A stretch of 64,000 nt of DNA from Nilaparvata lugens (lineage: Eukaryota; Arthropoda; Insecta; Hemiptera; Delphacidae): contig NC_052505.1 of NCBI RefSeq assembly GCF_014356525.2, positions 48,686,906-48,750,905 on the forward strand, in the 5' to 3' direction. This document shows, one piece after another, positions 32,442 to 61,919 of this stretch. The first letter of the stretch is position 1; every line of letters begins with the position of its first letter. Both the position numbers and the translations under genes were made by a program. The notes under the pieces are model-generated. The model saw nothing but the letters and a program-made list of their open reading frames with translations, did no database searches and had not been told where the DNA came from.

Positions 32442-35368
32442 ATGACTCATAATAATAGCATAATTTCATGCTTGATTCAAAACATTAGAAGTTTGCGTGA
32501 AAACTTTGAACTATTCTCCATTTTTGTGAATAAGTGTACTATAAAACCTACTTGCATAATATTAACAGAAACCTGGATTTACAGTGATGAATCTAACTTG
32601 TATCAAATAAGAGGCTATAAATGTTTCACAAATTGTAATGATAACTATAGAGCAGGTGGAGTGGCTGTGTACTTGGACGAAAGTGTGGTAGCTACTGCTG
32701 ATAAGATTACAATAGTTTCGGCAGACGGTTTGAAAGTTAATCTCACTATTGATAATGTTAAACTGAGCATCATTGCATTGTATAGATTTCATTCATTGCC
32801 TAAGAATTTGTTCTTTGATGAGATAAAAGTTTTGCTATCAGCGTTAGGAAATGAGGAAAATGTTATCTTCACCGGTGATATAAATATCGACCTTCTTGAA
32901 GATGACATACAAACTGAAGAGTACAACTTTATTATGTCAAGCTTTGGATTCATGTCATATGTGAATGAGCCCACACGAATTTCTAACACATCAAATACAT
33001 GCATAGATCACCTTTTCTTTAGATATACAGCCACTAAAAATAGTTTCAATCCAACAACTAATGTTTGCAATAACGGAATTACCGACCACTGCACTATTGA
33101 ATTATATCTTAACCTATGTACAAATAGACTAAATCAGTCATTATCTCAGGCTAGGAATAACAAGAAAATTAGGAAGATTGATTATCAAGCGCTTTCCATC
33201 AGGCTACAAGAGGTTGACTGGACTAGCGTTTATAATCAATCACAGGTAGACCTTGCTTTCAATCAGTTTATCGAAATTTTTAAGGATTGTATCAATGCTG
33301 TTAGCTCTGATAAACTCATAAAGGCGCGGAAATTAAACGAACACAAACCGTGGCTGACCTCCAATTTACTAAATCGAGTTGAAATAAAAAATAAACTGTA
33401 TAAAAAAACAAAAAAACAACCACATAATATCAGATTAAATAATCACTACAAACAATACAGAGATAAATTAAAAGCTGATATAGACGATTCCAAAAGTAAA
33501 TATTTTCAGGATACATTTAACAATTTGGGAGGTAACTCTAAAGATAGCTGGAAATTGTTAAATTCATTAATCGGGGAAAATAAAAGCGACGAGAAAATAA
33601 AGCAAATTATCAATAATAATGGGGAAGCGATCGAGGACGAGGTTGGAATTGCCGATGAACTCAATAAACACTTTGCTCTAGTATCATCCACAAGAAATGC
33701 TTTAGATGGGGAGGGCCCTCTGGAACCAAGGAATTCAGAATTAGTAGACAAGCTATTTCCTCAACAAGTAAAATATCCAGGTTCGATGGTCTTTTTTCCT
33801 ATTACAGTCTCAGAGGTCAAAGCAACAGCCATGTCAATGAAATCAAGAAAAGCTCCTGGATTTGACAATATTAGAGCTGAGTTGTTGAAGAGTATGATAG
33901 AACACCTGGCTGACGTACTGACGTATTTATATAATCTAAGTCTGAGCTCTGGTATTTACCCTACACAACTAAAAACTGCAATAATCATACCATTATTCAA
34001 ATCAGGAGATAGAAAAAACCCCAACAACTATAGACCCATTGCACTTTTGTCAGTTTTTGCCAAATTATTGGAAAGGCTGGTACGAGTTAGGCTAGTTAGT
34101 TTCTTATCAAAGAATAAATTTTTCAGTAAAAATCAATTCGGTTTTCAGAAAGGACGTAACACTGAAGATGCTATGCTCAAACTAACGTCAGAAATATACA
34201 ATGGTGTGAATAATAGTAAAAAATGTGCAAGTTTATTTATTGATATAAGGAAGGCATATGACACAGTAGAACATAAAATTCTAATAAATAAAATGAATAA
34301 CGCCGGCATAAGGGGAGTATGTAACAAATGGTTTGCAAGTTTCCTTGCGGACAGATCGCAGCAAGTGAGAGTAGGTGACGCATTAAGCTCCAAGAGATAC
34401 TCATCCTGTGGCGTTCCGCAGGGATCAGGATTATCAGCCGAATTATTCCTGATCTATATAAATGATTTGTGCGAAGGAAACCTTATTGGATCGCTGACAG
34501 CATTTGCTGATGACACAGCTCTGAGCTACTGCGCTGAAACTAAGACTCAGCTGACCCAAATGATTACAAGCGATGTACGCCGTTTGAACCTGTGGTTTCA
34601 AATTAACTCCCTCGAGATCAACGCTAAAAAGTCAAAAATTATCGTCTTCCAACTAAAATCTAAAGCAGAAAACACACAACCTCTAGCTATTCCCTCTCAT
34701 ACCGATAAGTGCAAAAATCTTGACATAGACTGCAACTGTGACAGAATTGAGGAGTCTGAGTCTGTAAAATACTTAGGCGTAATAATCGATTCCAAGCTCA
34801 GCTGGGCACACCACATACAAAAATTGAGAGAAGAGTTAAGGGTGACATGTAGAAAATTATATTTCATCCGCAAACTCTGCCCTAAGCACTTGCTGAGAAC
34901 GCTATATTTTGCACTTGTCGAGAGCAGGCTGCAATACGGAATAACGGTTTGGGGAGGTGCATACTTTTCTGTTTTAAAACCAATCTTAACTGGGCAAAAA
35001 TACATAATTCGCACTATAGCAAACAAACCTCGCTTAACAAGTTCACTGCCGCTGTTCAGGGAATGGGGCCTTTTGCCTTTGAGATACCTGTACTTCTATA
35101 AAGTATTACTAACTTTTTACAATAGGAGTGGACACCTTGTCAATCCACGGCGGGAAACTTGTGGACTCCGTTCAGCGGAAATCTACTTCCCCCAAAACCA
35201 AACAAAGAATGCTTTCGTAGATTTTATTCCTATGTAGCCCCTAAAATATTCAACAACATACCAATCGTGGCAAGAAAGCAAACATGCTATCATAAACTCA
35301 AAAAAGAAATTAAAAAATGGCTGTTAACAATGGATGAGATCGAAGACCTATTTAAAAAAAATAGTTAA
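32442..35368 (+). CDS. LINE ORF2: endonuclease-reverse transcriptase, one late frameshift
   Basis: The 931-codon frame (32,442-35,237) carries an N-terminal endonuclease (QNIRSL, ILTETW, AGGVAVYLDE, FTGDINIDL, CIDHLF, ITDHCTIEL) and RT (APGFDNIRAELL, NYRPIALLSV, FGFQKGRNTEDAM, FIDIRKAYDTVEH, GVPQGSGLSAE, catalytic FADD at residues 688-691, VKYLGVIID). Near 35,190-35,210 the frame slips by one base in a C/A-rich run. The conserved C-terminal part (SYVAPKIFNNIP, HKLKKEIKKWLL) continues in another frame to 35,368. Apart from that slip the element looks active-like. Confidence 0.85.
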
Positions 35369-35913
35369 ATTCACAAGCTAAGATTGCACCCATAAGCCAC
35401 AATACACAAACAGAATTATAATTAAATAATAAAAGCTTGAAAGGTACGGAACGAGCTATTTTCTTTTCTTTCTTTCTCACGCTTGCTTTTGTTTTTGACA
35501 ATAACTGGCAGAGCCGCTTTTCATCATTCATCTCTCTCTTTTCATTTTCAACATAGATTAATGTTCATTGTCATAACCTCATTCTTCATATTCTCTTGAA
35601 AAAAAAAACTTTCAGTTTTACACTACAATATTCTACTAGACATAAGGTAGCACTGTCTCCATCATTCACTTTCATTTTTTATTCAAATATTAATAACTTT
35701 TGTAAAAATTCCGACTGTAAGCTCTTTTGTTAGAATATTTACATTTCATGGTTTAAGTTAATTTATTTTTAATTGATTGCATCAAATAAATTATACAAAT
35801 GGACTTTGATGGCAACTCCCAAAATAGAATTTTTCTCGGGAGTGTCTTCTCAATAGAATAATTATTTCTTGTAGTAATGTTGTGTTTGTAATGAATGCTT
35901 ATTGAGAAATAAA

Positions 35914-35942
<29 letters not shown>
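35914..35942 (+). repeat. (TTA)n tail of the LINE
   Basis: About ten ATT/TTA triplets directly after AATAAA, ending the element. Confidence 0.8.
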
Positions 35943-35947
<5 letters not shown>

Positions 35948-36005
35948 CATATATATGAATAACGACATGTCTTTGGTAAGTATCTGTTAACAATATACCT
36001 ATTAC

Positions 36006-37061
36006 CAGTGGCGGCTCGTCCTATGTGTTCAATGGTTCATTGAACCCCCAGAATTGAACCAACTCCCTATACAATGATGAATTTGCAACTCAAATAATTA
36101 TATTTCTATTTTATACTCATTAAATTACATCACAACATTTTTCATCTACGTAAACTTAATGTCGATGTTTTGCGGCCGGTGCCTGAGAGCCCGGAGTGGC
36201 TTGCTTGAAACAGCACCGAATGGAATGACGATGGAATGGTGGAGATGGAAAGCAGTGTTCATTTCCCGATGTCAACCCAAAAACAGGGCTGGGTATGGTA
36301 GTGGCACGGAGGAGGGGAATCAGTTTGCTAGCACGGATTTGGTTCACAATCCTGTGTGAACCAAGTTTGCACGAGTTCATCCGAGAGTAGCCGAACCTAG
36401 CCGAGGCAAGTGAAGCATTCGGTAAACCTCGGAATGAATCGTGAGTATTCGTGATACGGATACAGTGCCATCTTGAACTTGCTTATAACCAATAAATTTA
36501 AATTTGGTGGCAGTAAACAGTAAAAAAACGGTAAACAAGAAGTAGCCTAAGCGTGACAGTTTTGAGGTTATACGGTATGGTTACGGGTATACATACACTG
36601 TTTACAGTTGTGATAGATCTCACTGCATTTTTCGTTACATAAATTTGTTTTGCGTGTAGAAGAATATAGTAATTTCTAGTGTGTTTTGTGTATTCGTGAG
36701 TATTTCTAGTGTGTCCATTTTCTTTAGTGAGAGTGTGAATATAATTTATTGTGTTACCTTAACAGCATTTTGATGAAGAAATATGAATAAGGTACAGTAT
36801 TTGTTAAATACAAACAATATTAATATTGTGGGTAGGTGTAAAATAAAACATAATGGTGATCAACTCCCGAAGTAAAAATCAAACAAGAAATATTAACAGA
36901 CAAAAATTTATATTTGTAGAAAATAAGCTCAACATTTGGGGTGTAATTATTATTGATCACGTTACACTTGATTATGCGCAATACTCTATATCCTATTGAC
37001 CTTCCTCTCCAATAGATCATGAGGTTGAACCCCCAAGCTAGAAGATCACGAGCCGCTACTG
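36006..37061 (+). mobile_element. Non-autonomous hAT-like DNA transposon
   Basis: 1,056 bp with terminal inverted repeats CAGTGGCGGCTCGT (start) and ACGAGCCGCTACTG (end), 13 of 14 matching. They are flanked by a perfect 8-bp duplication CCTATTAC (35,998-36,005 and 37,062-37,069). CAGTGGCG-type ends and 8-bp duplications are hallmarks of the hAT superfamily. No transposase ORF is present. The flanks match the repeat copy at 31,150-31,225 as one continuous sequence, confirming the insertion. Confidence 0.87.
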
Positions 37062-37879
37062 CCTATTACATGATAGAATATCACACTTGAGAATCAGTTC
37101 GGCCCACCAAGTATTTTATGATTCTATTACAATTACTAGAATCATCATATAATTCAATGATTCTATTACAATTGCTACAATCATCATTATAAATGATCAT
37201 TATAAATTTTAATTCATTCAAGGAATTAAGATATTATTTCTGAAGAGGAAGCTATTAATCTAAATTTAAATGAGTCTGTATTTTGTGATATAGAACTATT
37301 TGTTTTGCTGATTCTAATTGATAGCATATGATGGTACACCATTCAGCCGCTATCCTTGACTTTGGAACTCCTGAGAGGCCAAAATACGGTCTTCCGAGTA
37401 CGTTTGACAATTGGAAAAATAAATTAAATTATTTCTGAGAAACTTTCTCCCTTTCACCACCTACTTATCTTTTGAAACAGAAAAGTTTCTAGGATGTCAA
37501 AAATTTCATGCTATCTGCTTGAAATGTCTCGACATTGACGAACATAATCATCAATTATTGAAAAATAACTATAGGACGGATAAGAATGATCCAAACACCA
37601 ATAAAAGGGAGACATTCTCCCTCTCTATATGATAATATATAATTATCACGCATTACGATGCCCCATGATTCTGAGAGAAGTGATATTCAATAGAGAAAAC
37701 AAACTTCGCAATGTTTCCAATTTTATCATAAAATTTAAATTCCCTTTTAATCCTTCAACCCTGATGGTTTTTGAGTACTAGGTACTAGGATATCGGGAAT
37801 GATACTCTACATACAATTCTGATGTAGAATCGGAAATTTGAGAAAGTTGCAATTTTAAACGATTTGGCAAACCTGTAAT

Positions 37880-38600
37880 TTCTTCGGATGGAGGGCCAAA
37901 TCTCAACTTATTCTACACAAACAATAACCAATGATACCATTTCCGACCTTGTATCTTACTCGAGAGCCGAGCTTTGACGGGGGGGGGCAAGTACATTGTG
38001 AAATTAGCCCTACCCAAGGTTTTTTCATCATAACTGCTGAACGGGACAAGCACTAACGATGGGGATTGGTGCTAATGCCAGCACTAACGAAGCACTAACC
38101 AATGAATACCATTTACGACCTTGTATCGTACTTGGAGTCCGAGAATTGACTGGGTGAGGTCAAATTCACTGTGAAGCCAGCCCTACCCAAGGTTTTTTCA
38201 TCATAACTCCTGAACGGGACAAGCACTAATGATGGGGATTGGTGCTCCTGCCAGCACTAACGAAGTACTAACCAATGATACCATTTACGACCTCGTATCC
38301 CACTTGGGGGCCGAGATCTGACTGGGTATAACTCCTGATCGGGACAAGCACTAAGGATGGGGATTGGTGCTCTTGCCAGCACTAACGAAGCACTAACCAA
38401 TGATACCATTTACGACTCAGTATCTTACTTGGGGGCCGAGATTTGACTGGGTGGGGCCAAGTTCACGTAAAGTTAGCCCCTCCCAAGGTTTTTTCATTAT
38501 AACTCCTGAACGGGAAAAGCACTAACGTTGTGGTTCAAAGCACTGTCCAGCACTAACGAAGCACTAACCAATGGTACCATTTTCAACGTTAGTGCTTTCA
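37880..38600. repeat. Satellite-like tandem repeat, ~140-175 bp unit
   Basis: Three to four imperfect units, each with CAAGGTTTTTTCATCATAAC, GAACGGGACAAGCACTAA, CCAGCACTAACGAAGCACTA and ACCAATGATACCATTTACGA. The shared TTTTTTCATCATAACTCC block recurs at about 38,022, 38,194 and 38,487, with one internally deleted unit. It ends about 40 bp before a Helitron-like element and may be part of it. Confidence 0.75.
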
Positions 38601-38637
38601 TGGGTGGGGCCATCTTCACGGACCTATCTATCTATCA

Positions 38638-38890
38638 TCTTCTATACTATAATGGAGGAAAGAACTTGCTTATACACGTATAGACGTGTAAAGGATAGGA
38701 ACATTATATTTGACGCTTCATCACGCCTGCAGAACTACTGGACTGATTTACTTGAAATGTTGCTTATAAATTCTTAATTAACCGAGGATTCTTATAGGCC
38801 TATTTTCAATTCTTCTAGATTTCATTACGTCAAGTTTACAGTTTGTTAAGTTTTAAAATAAACCCTTGCGAAGCACGGGTTACCTGCTAG
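38638..38890 (+). mobile_element. Short non-autonomous Helitron-like element
   Basis: Starts after an A with TCTTCTATACTATAATGG and ends with the stem-loop AACCCTTGC-GAA-GCACGGGTT (38,861-38,881), then ACCTG and CTAG before a T. TC start, a hairpin just before CTRR and insertion between A and T are Helitron features. Related but longer copies are at 57,945-58,148 and 59,242-59,481. Confidence 0.65.
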
Positions 38891-41800
38891 TATCTTATAT
38901 AATCTTATATCTTATAAGAATGTGAATGAAAACCATCTAAATTGATGGGATACAGAAATCTTGAAACTTCGCAGGCTTTTGATTATACTTACATATTATA
39001 AAGACACAACTGCGAATACCATCTATATTATACTTGAGAAGAGTTTGAACGTTTCCATAATATAAACTGAATTCGGTACACTTCTTCCGCTTCTCCTATT
39101 GGTTGCCGTGGCATTGCTTCTGTTGGATTACGTTATTTAATCACAGTTGAATGTATCTAATAGACTCATGTTCAAGTGGGATCAAAAATGTTAAATTTTA
39201 GAACAGGGATTCAGAACACATCAAAATAATAATAATATTGATGAAGCAGCTGATTGTTAATGCCTAGACGCCCACGCATAAGGCAACCCACAACACAGTG
39301 TAGGCCTATTGGTGGAATAGTTCCCTCCTACATTATTAGAGAATACGTTATACAAATATACATTTATTCATCAACACTTATTGAATTTGTATAATTCAAT
39401 AGTGATCACATTCACAATTTATTTGTTTTTTTACGTGTCTCCTGGTCATTTGTCTTATTCGTATGCTTTGATAATATAAGAGTATTTCCATATTATCTGT
39501 CCTGCAACAGAGAATGAGAACACAATCATGTAGCCTTAGTGATTAGAATCCTAATACTCTGCATGTAGCTGAATAATGTAAAATTTACTGAAAATCTCCA
39601 TCACATAAATGATTGAATTTCACCATGTTAGTGATTGTGGTATGATATAAAAAGGAGTAATGATATAGTGATTGAAATGTACGGTAATCATATTCATAAT
39701 AAATGATGTTCTGATAATACAGTACCTCCTATGGTAGTAAGGTATTACCATCTTGGGCTGATGTCACATAAATGGAATGTATATCTATATTGCGCCAGAG
39801 CTAGATATAGGTATTGTTTCTTTTCTCTATGATAAAATAAGGCTAACGACTCTAACATTCATTAGAAAACTGAAAACATTAGGCTACATTAAGTGTTCGA
39901 TTTTTCGATCTTAAATCGATGCGTGCAAATTAATTTTCATGCAATAAACTAATAATTTTTAAGGTTCAATGGTTTCATTTTATATTACGGCATCTTCAGT
40001 ATTAGCCGATTCAAATTTTATGGAATATATATTATTGTTTTTCCTGTTCATAAGAGTTGTATTGTATTTACATTCAAATGCTCTCCAGTCTCCAGACGTT
40101 TGGAAATACAGACTACTAAAAAGAAAATAACCCACCTCATATTCTACCAGAACGCTATACGGTGCTGACCCATGTTGTTTTTGAATATTAAGAGATCCCT
40201 TGTTTTGCATACAGGCTACACACTGCTGTGCTTCTTGGAACGAGAGAATATACATTCATAAAGCTAGTGGGTTATTCATGAATAAAGAAGAGATCAACAA
40301 ATGATAGAAACGAGTGCATTTGCATGACACAAGATCCATTGTGGTATGCTAGCTTCTAATTCCAATAACATGTCACTGTTCACTCTGTCAACACAATTTA
40401 TTATGACGACGGAGAATATTCGCAGTATCCATGTGTCTGAGCTTCAAGTAGCTGCTGCTGCTGACTGACTTAGAACCAACATCCAACAACTTGATACCGT
40501 AGTATTAGTAACAGTGGTGTTTTTGTGACGGTACGCCGAACCAGTACGGTAAGGTATCTCTTGGGCCGAAAAAAACTTACTATGAACGTTATAAGCCAAG
40601 CTTGCTTTGGTTGCGCAGCAGCCAGCAACATGAATATCCAATAGGAATCGTTACACCCAGCAACGAGAGTCGTTCTAATTGGTTCCTATCATTCTATCAG
40701 TGATTGCTAGACAAACAAAGTAAGCTTGGCTAAGGACGTATTTAGGAATCATACATTATACGTCAGTAACTATCAGTTACTGTAATAAAAAAACACTCAT
40801 TCACTGAGACTCAATAAGATAAAATATAAATATTGGTACAATGAAATAGTGATGGAGTCAAATACTGCGACAATCACATTCTTGGGGAATTTTTACAGGT
40901 TTGATTGTGATGAATTTCTTATTGACTGTTTTGTGTGTTTTGTCATTTTATTATATATGACGTTATTCAATGTATCTGAATATTTGTTGAATAAAAATAT
41001 TTGAATTGAATCGGATTGGGGAAATTTCAAATTTAATAATATGAATTGAATAGCTTTAGATGTGAAAAGGATGAAATGATTCCAGAAGTCTAGACTTGAA
41101 AATTATTTTTATTTGATATCAACAAATCTAATACCATTATTCTATAAAACGAAGGCTATGAAGACTCACAAAATGATTGATAGGGGAATACACAAGAAAT
41201 TAACTATTTTTTCTAAAAAAGTACAATACGAGAACATAGACTATAACTAAATTATATTACAATGGAGGATTTATAACGTAGGCTTAATTTGAAATTATTT
41301 CTATATACGAAAAAAATTCGCGTTAATATGACACATTTTGTTGTACAAATAATAACGTATCTTATTTTTTCATAGTATCAGGCTAGAATTTATTCGCCTG
41401 AAAAATATCCCAGCAAACTATGAAAAATTATTGAGAGTAGCTTGAAAATAGATGCAATTTCACCGGTACTCGAAATACATTATCTTCATCAGTAGGCCAT
41501 TCATTGATACCTGACCAGTAACATAGTAGGCTACTTATTAGGCTGGGAATATTGTATTTACAAAGCAATTCATCTACAGCTATGGATCACAACATATTGG
41601 TACAATTAAAAATTGAAGGATTAAATCCCTCAAAAAACAGTTTTCAGATTTAAACCAATAATATTATAGAATTGACTATGGAACGATTACAAGAGAAAAT
41701 TCGCTACTGATGGCTATACTGGATGCACATATGGCTAAACAATTCGTCTAATAAATTTATTGGGAAGTCTTTGAAAGTGGTTGAATGTACTATTTACAAT

Positions 41801-44800
41801 ATCACATTTGTGTACAAATACTTATCACTCGAGTCAATCATGAATTAGTCATAGATAAAATGAACAATAAATAGTATACAGTTAAAATAATATATAGTAA
41901 AAATGATAACATAGAAAATCTATAAGCTCTGTTCTATCCGTCACTGAAAAATAATTTTCTAGAAATATCTCTAAAAAAATAAGTAAGATAGAAGTAAGTT
42001 CATAAGTGGAAATAACGAATAAGTCAAGTGGACTGTATCCATACATCATCATTGTTGTATCGCTAAGCAATCATAGATTTTATGGAGTGTGTCAGAAATA
42101 ATTTTATGTGGCAACTCAAAATATGCAGCCGACGAAAGCGACCATAAAAAAGTATTGGCCAGTCCCTTTAGTATCGCTGTCTTCAGTGTTGGTATGTAGC
42201 TATGAAGGAGACAGACCAATAGAAAACAAGAACATATCATGCCGATTATGCATAGTAGTGAAGATTAGTATTCAACAAACATTAGTAAAATCACATTACT
42301 TCCTATAATAGTGAATAATTGTAAATCTTCCATTATAAGGTACCGTATCAGGGTCATCTGAAATTTACTTCATACTTTACATAATATGTATAATCATTCA
42401 GTGTTTTGAAGGAAAAAATTGGCGTATTTTATAGTTGTATAAAATATTCGTTTGAAAAGAGTTTAAATTTAAAGCTCCATTAAAACATTGTGTTACAGCT
42501 TGGATTAAAAACCTTATCCAAGTAGTCGAACGACAAGTTAAAGCTGGATTACTTATTGCTTCTTATGAATTATTTTTTAATAAGTCTAATAAATGGAAGG
42601 AGTTGCACCAATTGATTATTGAGATTGACAATTTGAAGAATCAACCTATAAAGATTATCCCCGGGAGCATATACTTTCCATCTCCAGTTGAGTATGTATT
42701 TTAATGGCCAACCACGTCTTTTCAATGTTACATCTCTTCCTCTGTCATCTGTCAAGACACAAGAGAAAATATGTGTGAGAAATATTACACTATAAGATTA
42801 CAGAAACAGGATTATAATAGTAAACTGATTTGGATTCGTAGTTTATCAAAACACATGAATTATGTTTGCATTATAATAGAACAAAAAAATAATTACTATT
42901 TGTGTGATTCAAAAAAATGAAGAATGATTCATGAAAAAATTGTTTTGCACATCATTTTGACTGAGCGCTCAATTTCTAATTTTTCATCGTCTCTTTCAAT
43001 TTTATGGATACGAATAAATCAACTTTTCTATCGCAATAGAATTCAGAGAATAAGACTTTGAAAAAGTATTGAGGCTATTTTCAGAGCTTGTAGTTCATAA
43101 AATCATCTTTCCAAACATTAATATGGCATTGGTTTCGGAACTTTCTTTGAATAGGTATAATCAGTTCCTGAGCATTATATCTAAAATTTCTGAAGAAGTA
43201 TTTGAAATTACCCATAAAAATTTAGGATCCGTAATGAACTTTAATCAAATTAGCTAACTCTCCTCTTATCTTGTATAGGTTCTCACCAATAAAAATGTGT
43301 GCCATAAAAAATGAAAATATTTCCTTCGAGTAATAACTACTAGACCTTGAAGCACATCACTTCCAACAATGATCAAGATTGCAAATCTTAACTCTGGATT
43401 AATGTGTCCGGCCAAGGAATTTCAAGCTCTAAGAGATTTAAAGTGACCTAATCCCAGGAAATCTCCCAACCACTTGAGTAGGTAATGAGAAAAAGATTGT
43501 AAATTCTCGAAATGTAAAAAGTGGAATGACAATACCTTACTGATATTCCAGTTTTAATCAATTAAAATGATAGGACGGCATGGTTACCAACCGCAAGTCT
43601 CTTTTTCCACCGCCATCTATAGTAGATGGATGTGATTCAAATCATCTCGGTCTATCTGATAAAGTATTGACTATTCATTCTTGTCAAGAATGATGAATTA
43701 TATCACGAATAATGTATAATCATTACCAAGAAAATATATCTTTTTGTAAATTAAAAATAAATTTCAGTAATTGAGACTGGTTATCTATTATATTTCTTCA
43801 TAGCCTACAAACGATTTTGCAATGATGCGGAGTTAGAAAAGAATAGAAGTATTTGCTCTGTCTAATGACAGAAAAGAATCGAAAACCAATGTTCACTTTA
43901 TGGCGTGAATCTCACAATAGGCCATTCAATAATAAAGGATTGAATTCTTCTAAACCCAAAGTTATTCGTATTATCTACCAATGGAATGATTGATTTCATT
44001 TTTATAAACAGTGCTGTATAACTCAGAATCACATGATGATTTCTCGAATGAACTATTAATAACTATATTTCAGAATATTTTACCGTAAAGCTTTTTCCAT
44101 TTCATCCCTTATTATTTGTGTTGATAACTTTAGATGTATGATCAAGAGTTTGGAAAGCGTCATTCTTCATTGGAGATCCACACCCAATTTGAAAGAAATT
44201 ATAAACATTACAAACAAATACCAACCAAACCAATAAATTAGTCGTGATCATTGTCTTGAGCATTCACTAATAAATTCATCAGGCTCAAACACCAAATAAT
44301 CTATCATTTTTTAAATAACGTAGCCTAATCAATTGGATGAAAAATTAATTCACCACCACAATATTATGCCAACCATAATGAATGCCATACAAAGAATAAA
44401 TTAAGGAAATAAAATATAAAATAATTCAGAGTAGTCTTATTCCTTTATCTTCAACAGAACTCTCTTTTTCAGAATTTACAGAGAGTTTCAATCTTTCATC
44501 AATGAAACCAGCAACCCAGTACCTAGTTAGAATGAGATACAGAATCCAATTCTGGGTATTCAATAAATACAAAAGAAGATAAACAATTAAAATTTTTATT
44601 ACAAGATCTATTTTAACAAATCAATGTTGAGACAGACAACTATTTTACAATAATATTTTCCAATTTGCTTTACCAAGCTTGATTGATTTCAACTACATGC
44701 TAGATTGGAACATGCTTTCACCAATACCATGACCAGTAGTTATAACCAGTAGTTGACTCAGATGACAGACTAATAAAAAATAAGAACTCAATTTTTCTGT

Positions 44801-45841
44801 TTGTTTTTTCAAATACAATGTGATGCATAAGTCGATAATCATAATATGGATGAAAAAATGGGATTAATGTACAGGAATAACAGAATAATCAAATGTGTGG
44901 AAAATCTTCTAATAAATTCAAAATTCAAACATCAATGAATGGGGACTCAATAAATTCAATTTTGAGTATAGCTTCATTAAAATTCTTGGTTATCAAATGA
45001 CTCTTCAACTTTTTGAATTCTTTGATATTGAATGATCAATCTCCTGTATCAACAAAGAAAGGATCATGATTATATGAACAAAAATCCTAGTGAGATTCCT
45101 TCTATTTCAGATATATTTCGAAGGCAGTAGGCCTAAATTAATCTTTCGAATAATGCAATTCAATTATTGTGATATATGGTATCAAGAACAAGGAAGGATC
45201 ACGTATAAACATAATCAATTATTTAAAATTAACCTATACTGTTTTTTCAATTACAAGTGAATGGAATACAATTTTTTCAACAGGATGAAATAAGAAAGTT
45301 ATTTCTAACTGGTTTGGACACAGGAAAATTTGTTTTCTTCCAGGAAAATAGCTATATATTGTATTTTTTCATTTGAAATTTGCATAACAAACACCAATTT
45401 TGAAGTTTGCACTCAAGTTACAGTCACCTAGACTAAAGAATCATAATAGAGATAAGTAGGATTAGTAAAGTGAATTCAATGTTATATCATCTTTTTTATA
45501 TTACAACTCAACTAACCTCTATAACAAACTTTATAATGGATGCATAACTATAAATTATAATGATCAACACACCTCCCAAAAACCTTAATCTTTAGTCCTC
45601 ATCCTTCTAGTTGTTAATTATTGTCAGCTGCCAATCCTCTATAAGTTCAGTGTGCTCGTAGAATACCATGCAGCACTCAATGTAAAAATATATAAATTAT
45701 TTTCGTAAATTAAAAATAAATTTACGTAAAAATATATCCTAACATTGAAAGCATGAATACAAAAGTATTGGCATGAACAATGCAACAAGATAATGTACAG
45801 TGAAATATTGAGATTTTTGTAGAAATTTGGCATTGTAGTTT
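38891..45841. other. Gene-poor region 3' of the aldehyde dehydrogenase gene
   Basis: Nearly 7 kb without a gene I can support. A LINE-like 3' tail (AATAAAAATATTTGAATTGAA) lies at about 40,991-41,012. A 91-codon minus frame (39,980-40,255) has no recognisable features. The part next to 45,841 should contain the gene's 3' UTR. No poly(A) signal could be chosen confidently. Confidence 0.4.
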
Positions 45842-61499
<15,658 letters not shown>

Positions 61500-61575
61500 C
61501 TTGTTGTCGAGAAGTGGTTCACTTTCTGAAAACAAGAAGAGTTTGGTTAGTTACAGGTCTATTAGTCCGACGAGT

Positions 61576-61919
61576 TGAATTGAATTGAAAATTTCTTTAT
61601 TCATAAAAATGCACTAAATACATCTGAACAGTGTCAAATTACAACAAGAATTATTAATATCGTCACAAAAATCAACCTTACACATAAAGAAGTCACAAAT
61701 TTTGATAAAAAACAAGATTCTAAAATCTTGCAGTCAGATTGACATACTCCTGCAAAGAGTATAGGGATAGTCCCACCAAATATTCCTTCAATTTTTTTTG
61801 TAGATATTCAACCTCCTCTATTTCTTTCAACTCTCTAGGAAGTATATTGAAAAATTTTCTCCCCATAAAAAATATTTTTTTTCTTAAAGAAATCCAATCT
61901 ATGCCTCTCCTCGATCCTT
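61576..61919 (-). mobile_element. 5'-truncated LINE 3' end between the two direct repeats
   Basis: 344 bp on minus. It starts with an RT C-terminal fragment (RKFFNILPRELKEIEE, LQKKLKEYLVGL) ending at a stop at 61,722-61,720. Then come a 3' UTR, AATAAA (61,601-61,596) and a (TTCAA)n tail ending at 61,576. Its tail abuts copy A and its truncated 5' end abuts copy B, exactly as a LINE sits between its target-site duplications. Confidence 0.85.

Larger units (their letters stand above)
31290..35942 (+). mobile_element. Nearly full-length CR1/Jockey-type LINE with PHD-finger ORF1
   Basis: Two ORFs on plus (31,369-32,376 and 32,442 to about 35,368) are followed by a 3' UTR, an AATAAA at 35,908 and a (TTA)n tail (35,914-35,942). 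The 5' boundary is only approximate. ORF2 has one frameshift near its end. Flanking sequence on both sides belongs to copies of another dispersed repeat, and I could not define a target duplication. Clade assignment is by ORF architecture and motifs. Confidence 0.8.

Noticed and set aside
39980..40255. 91-codon minus frame
   Set aside because: No domain, signal or splice context recognised; plausible by chance.
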